In this document: one piece after another, positions 52,526 to 61,629 of the stretch | Layout of the letters: the number at the start of each line of letters is the position of its first letter | Position numbering within the stretch: the first letter of the stretch is position 1 | Assembly: GCA_026397915.1 (NCBI GenBank) | Contig: JAPLTX010000039.1 | Location: 62,001 to 126,000 of the forward strand | From: Verrucomicrobiota bacterium | Lineage (GTDB): Bacteria; Verrucomicrobiota; Verrucomicrobiia; CAIQCK01 | Direction: 5' to 3' | Length of the DNA: 64,000 nt | Program-made: the position numbers and the translations under genes | The notes under the pieces: model-generated | What the model saw: the letters and a program-made list of their open reading frames with translations, nothing else | Told to the model about the DNA's origin: nothing | Database searches by the model: none

Positions 52526-53806
52526 TTGAGTTCCGAAACCGTCATCAAAGTCGAGAAGCTGTCCAAGGCCTACACGATCTGGTCCTCACCGGCGGCGCGC
52601 CTGCACGGGCCGCTGTTTGGACAGGTTGGCCAGTGGCCATTTCTGCCGGCGGCAACGCGGCAATTGTGCCGGCGGCTCTCGCACGAGTCGTTCAGGAATT
52701 TCTATGCGCTAAGCGATGTTTCCTTTGAGGTCCGGAAAGGCGAAAGCGTGGGTATTATCGGCCTGAACGGTTCCGGCAAGAGCACGCTGCTGCAAATTCT
52801 TGCCGGGACACTGGAGCCGACGGAGGGTGCCGTGGAGGTCAACGGCCGCGTGGCGGCGTTGCTGGAGCTTGGCAGCGGTTTCAATCCGGAGTTCACGGGG
52901 CGTGAGAACGTGATATTGAACGCGACGATCCTCGGTTTGAAGCCGGCCGAGATCGAGGAGCGGTTCCCGAAGATTGCGGAGTTTGCCGACATCGGCGAGT
53001 TCATCGAGCAGCCGGTGAAGACCTACTCCAGCGGGATGGTGGTGCGGCTGGCGTTCGCGGTGCTGACGCAAGTCGAGCCGGACATTCTGATCATTGACGA
53101 GGCGCTGGCCGTTGGTGACGTGTATTTTCAGCACAAGTGCTTTGCGCAAATCCGGAGGTTTCGGGAACAGGGCACGACGCTGCTTTTTGTTTCCCACGAC
53201 CCGGGTGCGGTGAAGTCGCTGTGTAACCGGGCAATCCTGCTGGATGCCGGCTCTTCGCTTCGCGACGATACCCCGGACGCGGTTCTGGACTACTACAACG
53301 CGGTTATTGCCAAGCAGGAGGCGGATTATGCCATCCAACAGACTGAAGTGGACTTCGGCAAGAAAGCGACACGGTCCGGGAACAAAAAAGCGTCGGTCAC
53401 CTCGGTGGATCTGCTAGCTAACGGCAAGAGTGTGCATGTGCTCGTGGTTGGATCTAAGGCCACGTTCCGCATCGGCGTGACGGCCAGCCAGCCGCTGGAG
53501 CAACTCACCGTAGGTATTATGTTGCGCGATCGGCTCGGCAACGATGTCTTCGGCACCAACACCCACCACATGGGCCTGCGTTTGAAGGTCGAACCGACGC
53601 GATCGTTGACGGTGGATTTTGAAGTGTTGGCGCTGAATCTCGGCGTCGGCCATTACAGCGTGTCGGTGGCACTGCACTCCGGCGCCGCGCACGCAGAGAA
53701 TAGTTACGACTGGTGGGACCGGGCGCTGGTGTTTCAAGTCGTGCATGGATCCATGCCATCGTTTGTTGGTTTGTGCTGTCTGCCAGTTGAAGTAAAGTGG
53801 CGTTAA
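52526..53806 (+). CDS. wzt: ABC transporter ATPase with carbohydrate-binding C-terminus (Wzt-like)
   Basis: The ORF is open from 52427, but it overlaps the divergent wzm gene; a TTG at 52526 starts LSSETVIKVEKLSKAYTIWS, the normal Wzt opening (426 aa). ATPase: Walker A GLNGSGKSTLLQIL, signature YSSGMVVRLAFAV, Walker B ILIIDEALAVGD. Residues about 290-426 form the Wzt C-terminal carbohydrate-binding domain (VLVVGSKATFRIGVTASQPL, then VGHYSVSVALHSGAAH). That domain recognises the modified non-reducing end of the glycan, implying a chain-terminated polysaccharide. An ATG at 52454 is the alternative start. Confidence 0.8.
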   Translation: MSSETVIKVEKLSKAYTIWSSPAARLHGPLFGQVGQWPFLPAATRQLCRRLSHESFRNFYALSDVSFEVRKGESVGIIGLNGSGKSTLLQILAGTLEPTEGAVEVNGRVAALLELGSGFNPEFTGRENVILNATILGLKPAEIEERFPKIAEFADIGEFIEQPVKTYSSGMVVRLAFAVLTQVEPDILIIDEALAVGDVYFQHKCFAQIRRFREQGTTLLFVSHDPGAVKSLCNRAILLDAGSSLRDDTPDAVLDYYNAVIAKQEADYAIQQTEVDFGKKATRSGNKKASVTSVDLLANGKSVHVLVVGSKATFRIGVTASQPLEQLTVGIMLRDRLGNDVFGTNTHHMGLRLKVEPTRSLTVDFEVLALNLGVGHYSVSVALHSGAAHAENSYDWWDRALVFQVVHGSMPSFVGLCCLPVEVKWR

Positions 53807-54023
53807 CCACCTTGTGAGTGGACCCATGACACGAGAAGCACTTGCATTTGGCGTGAGCGGACCGTGTTCTGCAAGTTGCGGCCGTGTCGGAAGGGAAGTC
53901 GGTCTGCCGCTGTGCCGTGTTCCAGAAGGTCGGTGAGGGCACGCGCTTCTGAAAGGACGACACACGTCGGCCGTTTCGATGCACTGTGGCAATGATTGCC
54001 AAGTTTGGGAGCGGCTTGATGTT

Positions 54024-54980
54024 TCAGCGCGTGGCTGTCACCTGTTGATGAATCCAGGGGTAGGTGTGTTGGATGCCCGCCTTGAGGTCGAAGCGGGAAC
54101 GCCAACCGATCGAATAGATCCGCTCGTTGGAGAAATTGCGTGATTGCACGCCGACTGGACCGGGCACGGATTTGGCGTGGATGTTTTTCCCCGCGACTTC
54201 GGCCACCGTATCCACCAATTCCTTGACCGTGACATATTGAGGACACCCGATGTTGACAGCGCCGTGCAAATCCGAATGCATTAGCAGGAAGATGCCGTCC
54301 ACCATGTCGTCCACGTAAGTGTAGGAACGCACGGCGGAGCCATCCCCCCAGATTTCAATCGTGCCGCCGTCGGCTGCCGCAGCGACCTTCCGGCAAATGG
54401 CCGCCGGGGCTTTTTCGCGGCCTCCACACCAAGTCCCTTCAGGCCCGTAACAATTCTGGAAACGAGCGATGCGCACCTGCATCCCAAAGCGTCTTTCGTA
54501 GGCCATGGCCATGCGTTCGGAGTAAAGTTTTTCCCAGCCGTATTCGTTGTCAGGATGGGCGGGGACGGCCTCGTCTTCGCGCATTTCCGGTTCACCCGGC
54601 TTCATGTCCCGGTAAACGCAAACCGAGGAGGAGTAGAAGTATCGTTTCACACCCGCCGCGACAGCGGCATGAGTCATGTGCACGTTGATCAGCACGCTGT
54701 TGTGCATGATCTCGCATTCGGCGGAGTGGATGAATCCCATCCCTCCCATGTCGGCAGCCAGTTGATAGACTTCGTCGGGTTGGCCGCCGGGCAAACGAAG
54801 AGCCTCCTGGCAGCTTCTTGCCTCTCGGAGATCCAACAAACAGAAATCATCCGCTGCACTCGTGGCAAAATCGTGTTTTTTGATATCCACTCCCCGGACC
54901 CAATAGCCCTCGCGTTTGAGCCGCTTGACCAAATGACCTCCGATAAACCCACCTGCGCCGCAAACAATTGCTGTTTTCAT
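54024..54980 (-). CDS. GDP-mannose 3,5-epimerase-like extended SDR
   Basis: A 318-residue NAD-dependent epimerase: KTAIVCGAGGFIGGHLVKRL at the cofactor site, and the block ADMGGMGFIHSAECEIMHNS, then YFYSSSVCVY, then YGWEKLYSERMAM (Tyr-x3-Lys), then GPEGTWCGGREKAPAAICRK. The Cys in SSVCVY and the Lys in GGREKAPAA occupy the positions of the catalytic Cys and Lys of GDP-mannose 3,5-epimerase. That enzyme makes GDP-L-galactose or GDP-L-gulose. It lies next to the Wzt gene, so it probably supplies a sugar for this polysaccharide. Confidence 0.75.
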   Translation of the reverse strand: MKTAIVCGAGGFIGGHLVKRLKREGYWVRGVDIKKHDFATSAADDFCLLDLREARSCQEALRLPGGQPDEVYQLAADMGGMGFIHSAECEIMHNSVLINVHMTHAAVAAGVKRYFYSSSVCVYRDMKPGEPEMREDEAVPAHPDNEYGWEKLYSERMAMAYERRFGMQVRIARFQNCYGPEGTWCGGREKAPAAICRKVAAAADGGTIEIWGDGSAVRSYTYVDDMVDGIFLLMHSDLHGAVNIGCPQYVTVKELVDTVAEVAGKNIHAKSVPGPVGVQSRNFSNERIYSIGWRSRFDLKAGIQHTYPWIHQQVTATR

Positions 54981-55022
54981 TCGTCTTTCCGCTCTTTCAA
55001 TCCATGTCTTAGATACGAATTG

Positions 55023-55052
55023 TCTATAAAGTATGAGAGAACCTGTTGTCCA
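55023..55052 (-). promoter_or_regulatory. Possible sigma-70 promoter for the epimerase gene
   Basis: On the minus strand TGGACA (55052-55047), an 18-nt spacer, then TATAGA (55028-55023). It lies about 45 nt upstream of the ATG at 54980. The match is moderate. Confidence 0.35.
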
Positions 55053-55214
55053 TTCTATAGTGGGGATTCAGGCCATTTTCTACGGTTTCTTCTTCCCAAC
55101 GCCACCCGGTTCCGAGGAGGTCTTGGGGGCGGGTTTGCGAGAAAGAGATTGAGCCGGCCGCCAACAATGTGAGATGAATGCAACGCGCGGAATTGACCGC
55201 TTAGAGGTTGAGTC

Positions 55215-56408
55215 ATGTTGGAATCCAGGAATCCGGAAATTGACGTTCAGCAGGTGATGGCCCAAGTGCGTGTTGAAGTGCAGCGGCGCGAAGCCGCTGG
55301 CACGTTGCCGCCCGTCCCGCCCGTCCCGCCCGTCCCGCCGCCATCTCCGTTCAATATTCTGGAGGCTCAGGTCGCAGAGGAGATCCGTCAGGCACGGCAA
55401 AAGCATAAGGTGGACGCGCGTCTTCCCGGGTTTGTTCACCGGCTGTTTCGAGAACAAGGCGGCGTCAACATCAGGTTGATCCATGTGGCGGAAATGCTGG
55501 TGAAGCAGTTGGCTGTCTTGCGGGCCGCGCAGTCGGATGCGTTGGAGAAGTTGGAGAACGAAATTGCGGCTCTCAAAGGCGAAACCTCCTTGCAGCGGCT
55601 GGCATTGACGCGCTTGCTCGACGAATTGAAACGGCAACACGCCGCGCCGGACCCCGCGGCTGTTGCGGCCAAGGCATCGGAGATGCAGTCACACAGTTTG
55701 GATGCTTTCTACTTGGAGTTCGAGAACCGGCATCGCGGGTCGCGCGAGGAAATCAGGAGACGACTGAGTGTCTATTTGCCGTATGTGGCCGAGGCAGGCG
55801 TGGGCACGACGGCGAGGCCGATCTTGGACTTGGGGTGCGGCCGGGGTGAGTGGCTGGAGTTGCTGAAGGAGAACGGTTACACGGCCCGGGGAGTGGACAT
55901 GAACATTTCCATGCTGTCGGCTTGCAGCGAGCTTGGGCTTGAAGTGGTTGAGTCGGACGCCATCGCATACTTGCGGTCGCTGCCAGTCCGGAGTCTTGGG
56001 ATGGTCACGGGCTTTCATATCATCGAGCACCTCCCGTTTCCGATGTTACTGGAGTTGATGTCCGAGCTTCACCGCGTCTTGCAGGATGGCGGGTTGGTGG
56101 TGATGGAGACACCCAATCCTGGCAACATCCAAGTCGGCAGCTGCAATTTCTATACCGATCCGACGCATCGTCGCCCGCTGCCCAGCGCGCTGACTGCGTT
56201 TCTTATCGAGCATGCCGGCTTCACGAACCTCCGCACTCTCTTCCTGCAACCTGGTGTAGCCCCATTCCCTGTTGGGCCATCTGAAAGCCCGATGGTGCGA
56301 TGTTTTAACGAGCATTTCTTTGGCGCGCAGGATTACTCGGTAATCGGGACAAAGCCCGCAATGGTCGCGGCTGGCCAGGGAGCAGATCATGCCCAAGCCG
56401 GCGCATGA
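55215..56408 (+). CDS. SAM-dependent methyltransferase, O-antigen chain-terminating type
   Basis: A 397-residue protein, ATG at 55215 with GAGG upstream. An N-terminal helical/coiled region with a PPVPPVPPVPPPSP linker (about 35-50) precedes a class I methyltransferase: PILDLGCGRGEWLELL (SAM site), SGLEVVESDAIAYLRSL-like strands, TGFHIIEHLPFPMLLEL, then METPNPGNIQVGSCNFYTDP, matching WbdD-type chain-terminator methyltransferases. No kinase domain is present. It fits the Wzt carbohydrate-binding domain, which would bind a methylated chain end. Confidence 0.8.
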   Translation: MLESRNPEIDVQQVMAQVRVEVQRREAAGTLPPVPPVPPVPPPSPFNILEAQVAEEIRQARQKHKVDARLPGFVHRLFREQGGVNIRLIHVAEMLVKQLAVLRAAQSDALEKLENEIAALKGETSLQRLALTRLLDELKRQHAAPDPAAVAAKASEMQSHSLDAFYLEFENRHRGSREEIRRRLSVYLPYVAEAGVGTTARPILDLGCGRGEWLELLKENGYTARGVDMNISMLSACSELGLEVVESDAIAYLRSLPVRSLGMVTGFHIIEHLPFPMLLELMSELHRVLQDGGLVVMETPNPGNIQVGSCNFYTDPTHRRPLPSALTAFLIEHAGFTNLRTLFLQPGVAPFPVGPSESPMVRCFNEHFFGAQDYSVIGTKPAMVAAGQGADHAQAGA

Positions 56409-58755
56409 GTCTCAACATTTCATGAAGCCGCTTGCCATCGTCATTCCGTGGTTTGGCCGTGACCTCAAGGGCGGGGCTGAGACACACGCCTGGCAGATTG
56501 CGTCGCGGCTCGCGGCTCGTGGGCACGCGGTTGAAGTGATCACGACTTGTTGCCGCTCGCATCAAGACGACTGGGCCGGCAATCACCTTCCTGCAGGTGT
56601 GACCCAAGAGCCGGAAGGATTCAGCGTGCGGCGGTTTGCTGTCAGACGGCGCAAGCGAAAACAGTTCGACCGCGTGTGCGGCCACCTGTTAGGTCTGCCG
56701 AAGACGGCGCTGAAGCCTGGCGTCAGCCCAGTCAGCGCGGTGGACGCGGCGATCTTCCGCGACGAGTTGATCAGGTCGCCGGCATTGCTCTGTCACTTGG
56801 AGCAGAATGCCAACGACTACCATGCCTTCATCTTCATCCCTTACCTCTACGGGCCGATTCTCAACGGCTTGCCGCTCGTGGCTTCGAAGGCTTGGCTCCT
56901 GCCATGCCTCCATGATGAGTCTTACGCCTACCTGTTGCCGGTTGCTGACATCTTCCGAAAGGCCCGCGGCATTCTTTTCATCAGCGAAGGCGAGTTGGAA
57001 TTAGCCTTGCGTCTTTTCGGGCCAGGCATCATTCCCAAGTCCGTTGTCGTGGGTGGTGGGGTCGAAGTGCCCGATGTAGCCGAAGCCGCCGCCCCGGTAG
57101 GCACTCTTTTTCCGTTTGGCAACGCCCCCTATGTTCTCTGCCTGGGACGGAAAGATTCGGGGAAGAACTCTCTCCTGCTGCTGAGCGCTTTCCGTGCTTT
57201 CAAGGCGGCCAGTCCCAATTCCCGGCTGAAACTGGTTTACGCCGGCATCGGTTCCATCGCGCTGGATGGCCTCGAAGGTCAGGTGTTTGACCTTGGCACG
57301 GTGTCGGAGCAGGACAAGGTGGCATTGCTGGACGGATGCCGCGCATTGTTCCAGCCGAGCGAGAACGAGAGTTTCTCGCGCGTGATCATGGAGGCATGGC
57401 GGCGCGGACGCCCCGTGGCTGTCCACCGCCAGTGTCTGGCCACCGCGACCGCCGTGCGCCACGGCGGCGGATGGCTGGCGGCGGATGAGCGCGAATGGAG
57501 TGCGTTGCTGGCGATGCTGGAACGTGCGTCAGATGATGAACTGGCCGCCAAAGGCGCCGCGGGTCGGGAATATGTGCGGGAGGTTGCCGATTGGCGGAAT
57601 GTGATGGATCGCTACGAGAGAGTTTTGTTTAGCACGGATGCGGTTGTCTCTGTTTCCAGCATCCGCGTTACCTCGGAGAAGAATCGGGCTGTCCATCAGG
57701 TGCTGCCAAACCTTGCGTATGGCGATGCCATTTCCAACTTCGTTCGTTGGATCCGGCGCACGCTGCGGTTCGAAGGCATTGTCTCTGAAATCTTTGTTCG
57801 CCACATAGATCCAAAGGTGGCGGGCGAGTGTCGCCCCTTTGCGCCCGGATGTGTTGCTCCGGAGGACGTGTTGCTCTATCACCATTCCGTCGGCAGCAAT
57901 CTGACGCCGCATGTCGTCGGTCATCCTGGCCCGAAATGCCTTATCTACCACAACATCACCCCTGCGAAGTATTTCGAGCCTTTCTGTCCGGATGTTGTCC
58001 GGCTGTTGCGGCAAGGGCGCGAGGAATTGCGGCTGCTGGCGAGGGCATTTCCGATATCGGTTGGCGGCTCGGAGTATAACGCCTGCGAGTTGCGCGACGT
58101 GGGATTCGCGGATCCCGGCGTCCTGCCCTACGTCATTGATCCAGCCCAGTGGAATGCCCAACCTGATGCCCGGTTGATGGAACAGCTCCAAGACGGCCAT
58201 ACGAACCTGCTATTTGTGGGCCGGCTGGCGCCCAACAAGAAGCAGGACGACCTGATCCGTTTGTTCCGACACTACCTCCGGTTTGATCCGGACGCCGTCC
58301 TTCACCTCGTGGGCGGTGCCGCCTTCGACGATCCCTATCAGGCGCATCTGAAGATTCAGGTTGAGATGCTTAATCTGGGGCAACACGTCAAATTCGTTGC
58401 CGGCATTACCAACCAGCAGTTGGCAGCCTACTACCGCACCGCGCACCTGTTCTGGTCCATGTCGGAACACGAGGGCTTCTGCGTGCCGCTTATCGAGGCG
58501 ATGTGGTTCGACGTGCCCGTGCTGGCCTTCAAAAGCTCGGCCATACCCGGAACGCTTGCTGATGCGGGCCTGATGTTTACCACCAAACAGCATGAAGACG
58601 AGCTGGCGGCGTTGGCTTGGTTGATGGTCCACGATGACGACTTGCGCCGCAAAGTGACCGCAGCCCAACGGCGGCGCCGGACCCGTTTTTTGCCGTCTGC
58701 CGTGGCGCCGCAACTCCTGTCTTTGGTTGACAACCTCGTTAACCCGACCAATTAG
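56389..58755 (+). CDS. Double glycosyltransferase (two GT4-type domains)
   Basis: A 788-residue protein starting at 56389, where GGGAG six bases upstream supports the start and overlaps the preceding gene. Domain 1 (about 12-410): VIPWFGRDLKGGAETHAWQI, then VLCLGRKDSGKNSLLLLSAF, then FQPSENESFSRVIMEAWRRG. Domain 2 (about 430-788): VLLYHHSVGSNLTPHVVGHP, then LLFVGRLAPNKKQDDLIRLF, then SEHEGFCVPLIEAMWFDVPV. Two complete GT-B-type domains in one chain suggest a bifunctional enzyme adding alternating or successive sugars to the polysaccharide backbone. Confidence 0.8.
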   Translation: MPKPAHESQHFMKPLAIVIPWFGRDLKGGAETHAWQIASRLAARGHAVEVITTCCRSHQDDWAGNHLPAGVTQEPEGFSVRRFAVRRRKRKQFDRVCGHLLGLPKTALKPGVSPVSAVDAAIFRDELIRSPALLCHLEQNANDYHAFIFIPYLYGPILNGLPLVASKAWLLPCLHDESYAYLLPVADIFRKARGILFISEGELELALRLFGPGIIPKSVVVGGGVEVPDVAEAAAPVGTLFPFGNAPYVLCLGRKDSGKNSLLLLSAFRAFKAASPNSRLKLVYAGIGSIALDGLEGQVFDLGTVSEQDKVALLDGCRALFQPSENESFSRVIMEAWRRGRPVAVHRQCLATATAVRHGGGWLAADEREWSALLAMLERASDDELAAKGAAGREYVREVADWRNVMDRYERVLFSTDAVVSVSSIRVTSEKNRAVHQVLPNLAYGDAISNFVRWIRRTLRFEGIVSEIFVRHIDPKVAGECRPFAPGCVAPEDVLLYHHSVGSNLTPHVVGHPGPKCLIYHNITPAKYFEPFCPDVVRLLRQGREELRLLARAFPISVGGSEYNACELRDVGFADPGVLPYVIDPAQWNAQPDARLMEQLQDGHTNLLFVGRLAPNKKQDDLIRLFRHYLRFDPDAVLHLVGGAAFDDPYQAHLKIQVEMLNLGQHVKFVAGITNQQLAAYYRTAHLFWSMSEHEGFCVPLIEAMWFDVPVLAFKSSAIPGTLADAGLMFTTKQHEDELAALAWLMVHDDDLRRKVTAAQRRRRTRFLPSAVAPQLLSLVDNLVNPTN

Positions 58756-58798
58756 ACGCCACAGCCCGGTGTATTACTTTTGGGTGCCTGAAATCAAA

Positions 58799-59761
58799 AT
58801 GCCTGAGCATTATTTTGAATCCGATGGAGGTTCGTGCGTGTGCCGTTTGTGTGGCGAGGCACGCTTGCGGACGTTTTCGGTGAAGCTCTTGGAATGCCCG
58901 CATTGCGGCGTGCTCGTCAGCACCGAGCAACCGCGAGACTTGCAGGCGCACTACTCAAAGGACTTTTATACCGAGGAACAGGGCGAGCGGTTTCGTTTCG
59001 GCTTGGAATTGCCGGTTAGGTGTTTCCGATGGGTGCGGTTCCGGCGGTTGATGAGGCGGGGACCATACCTTCGTGTGCTCGATGTTGGCACTGACCGAGG
59101 ATGGTTTCTGAAGTGTTTCCAAGATGCAGGCGCTGAAGTGTTTGGCACGCAGTTGAGCAAGTCCGCGGCGCGTGTCGCGAGCCGGCGACTGGGACGCGAG
59201 GTGTTTCTCGGCGAGTTGTCCGACGCGCATTTTCCAGAGGCCAGCATGGATCTTGTTTGTCTCTACCACGTGTTGGAACATGTCCGCGAGCCGCAGGCGT
59301 ATTTACGGGAGATTCACCGCATTCTTCGCCCCGGCGGCGCGCTGGTGATCGAGGTGCCCAATGCGCGTTGCCTGACGGCGCGGTTGTTCGGACGACACTG
59401 GCTGGGCTGGGATTTCCCAAATCACATTCATCACTTCGGCCCCGCCAGTCTGCGCGCGCTGCTGGAGCGGCACGGCTTTAAGGTGCTGGAGGAGAGCCAC
59501 TGGTCGGTTGAGTTTGGTCCGTTTCATATCCTGCAAACGATTCTCAATGCGTTCGGTTGTTCGCATAACCAACTCTATAGTTTGATCCAGCGCGAGGAAC
59601 TGCACGCCGACCGCCGCGCGTCCGCGGCAAGTCAAATGGCGATGTTAGCTTTAGCGGTGCTGCTGTCGGTGCCGTGCGGGTTGCTGTCGGTGCTGCTCTC
59701 GTTGTGCCGGGAAGGCGAGATTTTTCGATTTTACAGTATCAAAGGTGGAAAGGCAGTCTGA
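58799..59761 (+). CDS. SAM-dependent methyltransferase with N-terminal zinc-binding motif
   Basis: The ORF is open from 58727 but overlaps the previous gene; the ATG at 58799 gives 320 residues. The N-terminus has CVCRLCGEARLRTFSVKLLE then CPHCG, two Cys pairs like a zinc ribbon. The class I methyltransferase follows: LRVLDVGTDRGWFLKCF, then LVCLYHVLEHVREPQAYLRE, then LRPGGALVIEVPNARCLTAR. A hydrophobic stretch near the C-terminus (MAMLALAVLLSVPCGLLSVL) may anchor it in the membrane. It probably methylates the glycan or a precursor. Confidence 0.75.
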   Translation: MPEHYFESDGGSCVCRLCGEARLRTFSVKLLECPHCGVLVSTEQPRDLQAHYSKDFYTEEQGERFRFGLELPVRCFRWVRFRRLMRRGPYLRVLDVGTDRGWFLKCFQDAGAEVFGTQLSKSAARVASRRLGREVFLGELSDAHFPEASMDLVCLYHVLEHVREPQAYLREIHRILRPGGALVIEVPNARCLTARLFGRHWLGWDFPNHIHHFGPASLRALLERHGFKVLEESHWSVEFGPFHILQTILNAFGCSHNQLYSLIQREELHADRRASAASQMAMLALAVLLSVPCGLLSVLLSLCREGEIFRFYSIKGGKAV

Positions 59762-59844
59762 TGGTGTCAACTGTTTGACACACACGCCCGCTTGAGTCGG
59801 GCTTCAGCCAAGGCAATAGGCACGACCGAGTTGCGGAAGATAAC

Positions 59845-61629
59845 ATGAGTATGGCCACGACTTCATTGACCTCACTGTGGAAACGCCCGCTGTTCTGGCT
59901 CACTGTTCTTGCTGTTGTCACTGTTACCGGCTTGTTCTTTTACCATTGGCGCATTGGGTATAGTTCTGATTGTGCGATGATTGGCCTTATGGCCAAGAGC
60001 ATCTTGGAGCGTGGCGAGCGGCCAATCTTCGTTTGGAGCGTGGGCTATCAGGGGATGTTGCTGGAAGGTTATGCGGTGGCTTTGTGTTTCAAACTGTTCG
60101 GCATCAACCCGTGGTCCCTTAACGTCTGGAACACGGTTTGTCTTTGGTTGGTGTTTGTCCTTTTCTATCGGTGCGTGAAGCGGTTCACGGATATATCCAC
60201 TGCGTTGTTGTCGGTGTTGTTGCTTGCCGTGAGTGCGCCTCCATTCTACTTCCATGCGATGCGGACCCTGCCCAACTACACCGAAACCTACCTCTTCGGT
60301 CTTGTCCTGATTGCGCTAAGCCAGATGCTCCTGCGGCGTTTCTACATTGAGGGAGCCATGTCTGATCGGCGGACGGTGCTCCAGGCGTTGGCGTTCGGGT
60401 TGGTGGGCGGGTTCGGTGCCTACACCTACGGGCAAATCTATTATTTCTTCGCTGCAATCGGTTTGCAGTGGCTGTTGATCTATGTTCGCGACGTCCGGCA
60501 CGCCGGAAATAAAGCTTGGGCGGTCATGTGCCGGCATCCCATGCATCGTCGGACAGTGTGGTTCTTTGTTGCGCTGGTCGGATTGGGCCTCCTGAGCTGG
60601 ATTGTGGGTTTTCACTGCCTCACGGTGGCCGGTGTTCGTCTGCATTGGAGGGCGATGAATTTGGTGGCACTGAGCGCCATGGCTCTTGGGCTTTATGCGG
60701 CCAACGATTTGTGGACGCGTCATGAGAACCGGCTTCGCGGCCTCTGGCGCGAAGCGGTGGCCATCACTGCGGGGTTCGTGGCGGGCTACCTGCCGGCCTT
60801 GGTGTATGTCTGGGTCTTGCGTGGGCCGCAGGTGCCGCGCATGGGCATCACCGAGAAGCTTGAGTTCTCCAAGAACATGGAGATTACGCTTTATGGTGCG
60901 AAGTGGTTTTTGAACCTCTCGACGGATTCGGTCATGGGCTGGCTGCTGTTGTTGGCCATATCGGTTGCTCTCATCGGCTTCACTTTTTGGATTTGCCGCC
61001 AAACGGTCGCGTTTGTGCGGGGCCGGAACGCCGAGGACGCCATCTTGAGGCTGAATCCCCTGGTGTTATTGCCTTGGGTGGTGCTGCCAATGTTCTGGGC
61101 TGCGGAAGCGGTTTTTAACATCATGTCATCGCGTTATGTGATGGTGCTGATGTTTTATTCGGCTGTGGCGATGAGCGTCGTTGCCCTGTGGTTGCTGCGA
61201 CAGAAAGGCGCGCCGCGGATGTTTGGGGTGCTATTTCTAGTCGCGTTTCTGTCCAACAACGCGATTTCATTAGGTAACGCGATCCAAACCAGCCGGCGCG
61301 AGAAGTTTACAGGTGAATGCGTCATCCCAATTCTCAAGGAGTTCAATCTTAAGTATGGCTACGCTGACTACTGGCACGCCTATTCGGTCATGTTTTTCAC
61401 CAACGAAGATTTCATTCTTGAGCCGATTTACTGCAACTACTCGCCTCACTACGGTCCACTCGTCAAAGTCCAGAAACGAGTGGTGTATCTCGACAGGGAT
61501 CCGCCGCGGTTTGTGCCGACGGCTGATGGAATAATCGAAATTTACGGCATTCCGTATCGGGTGGTCAACAGCCGGCGAAGCGAAGGATTGGTCGTTTATG
61601 TAATCGAGAAAGTCGTTGATGGCGCCTGA
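59845..61629 (+). CDS. Polytopic membrane protein, GT39/ArnT-like
   Basis: A 594-residue protein with about ten or more hydrophobic helices (for example FWLTVLAVVTVTGLFFYHW, LNVWNTVCLWLVFVLFY, ALAFGLVGGFGAYTYGQI, LFLVAFLSNNAISLGNAI). The layout resembles polyprenyl-phosphate-sugar-dependent glycosyltransferases of the ArnT/PMT clan, with acidic residues (YSSDCAMIG) in the first periplasmic loop as in those enzymes. That would place the sugar transfer on the periplasmic face. Its 3' end overlaps the convergent GT2 gene by 34 nt. Confidence 0.6.
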   Translation: MSMATTSLTSLWKRPLFWLTVLAVVTVTGLFFYHWRIGYSSDCAMIGLMAKSILERGERPIFVWSVGYQGMLLEGYAVALCFKLFGINPWSLNVWNTVCLWLVFVLFYRCVKRFTDISTALLSVLLLAVSAPPFYFHAMRTLPNYTETYLFGLVLIALSQMLLRRFYIEGAMSDRRTVLQALAFGLVGGFGAYTYGQIYYFFAAIGLQWLLIYVRDVRHAGNKAWAVMCRHPMHRRTVWFFVALVGLGLLSWIVGFHCLTVAGVRLHWRAMNLVALSAMALGLYAANDLWTRHENRLRGLWREAVAITAGFVAGYLPALVYVWVLRGPQVPRMGITEKLEFSKNMEITLYGAKWFLNLSTDSVMGWLLLLAISVALIGFTFWICRQTVAFVRGRNAEDAILRLNPLVLLPWVVLPMFWAAEAVFNIMSSRYVMVLMFYSAVAMSVVALWLLRQKGAPRMFGVLFLVAFLSNNAISLGNAIQTSRREKFTGECVIPILKEFNLKYGYADYWHAYSVMFFTNEDFILEPIYCNYSPHYGPLVKVQKRVVYLDRDPPRFVPTADGIIEIYGIPYRVVNSRRSEGLVVYVIEKVVDGA

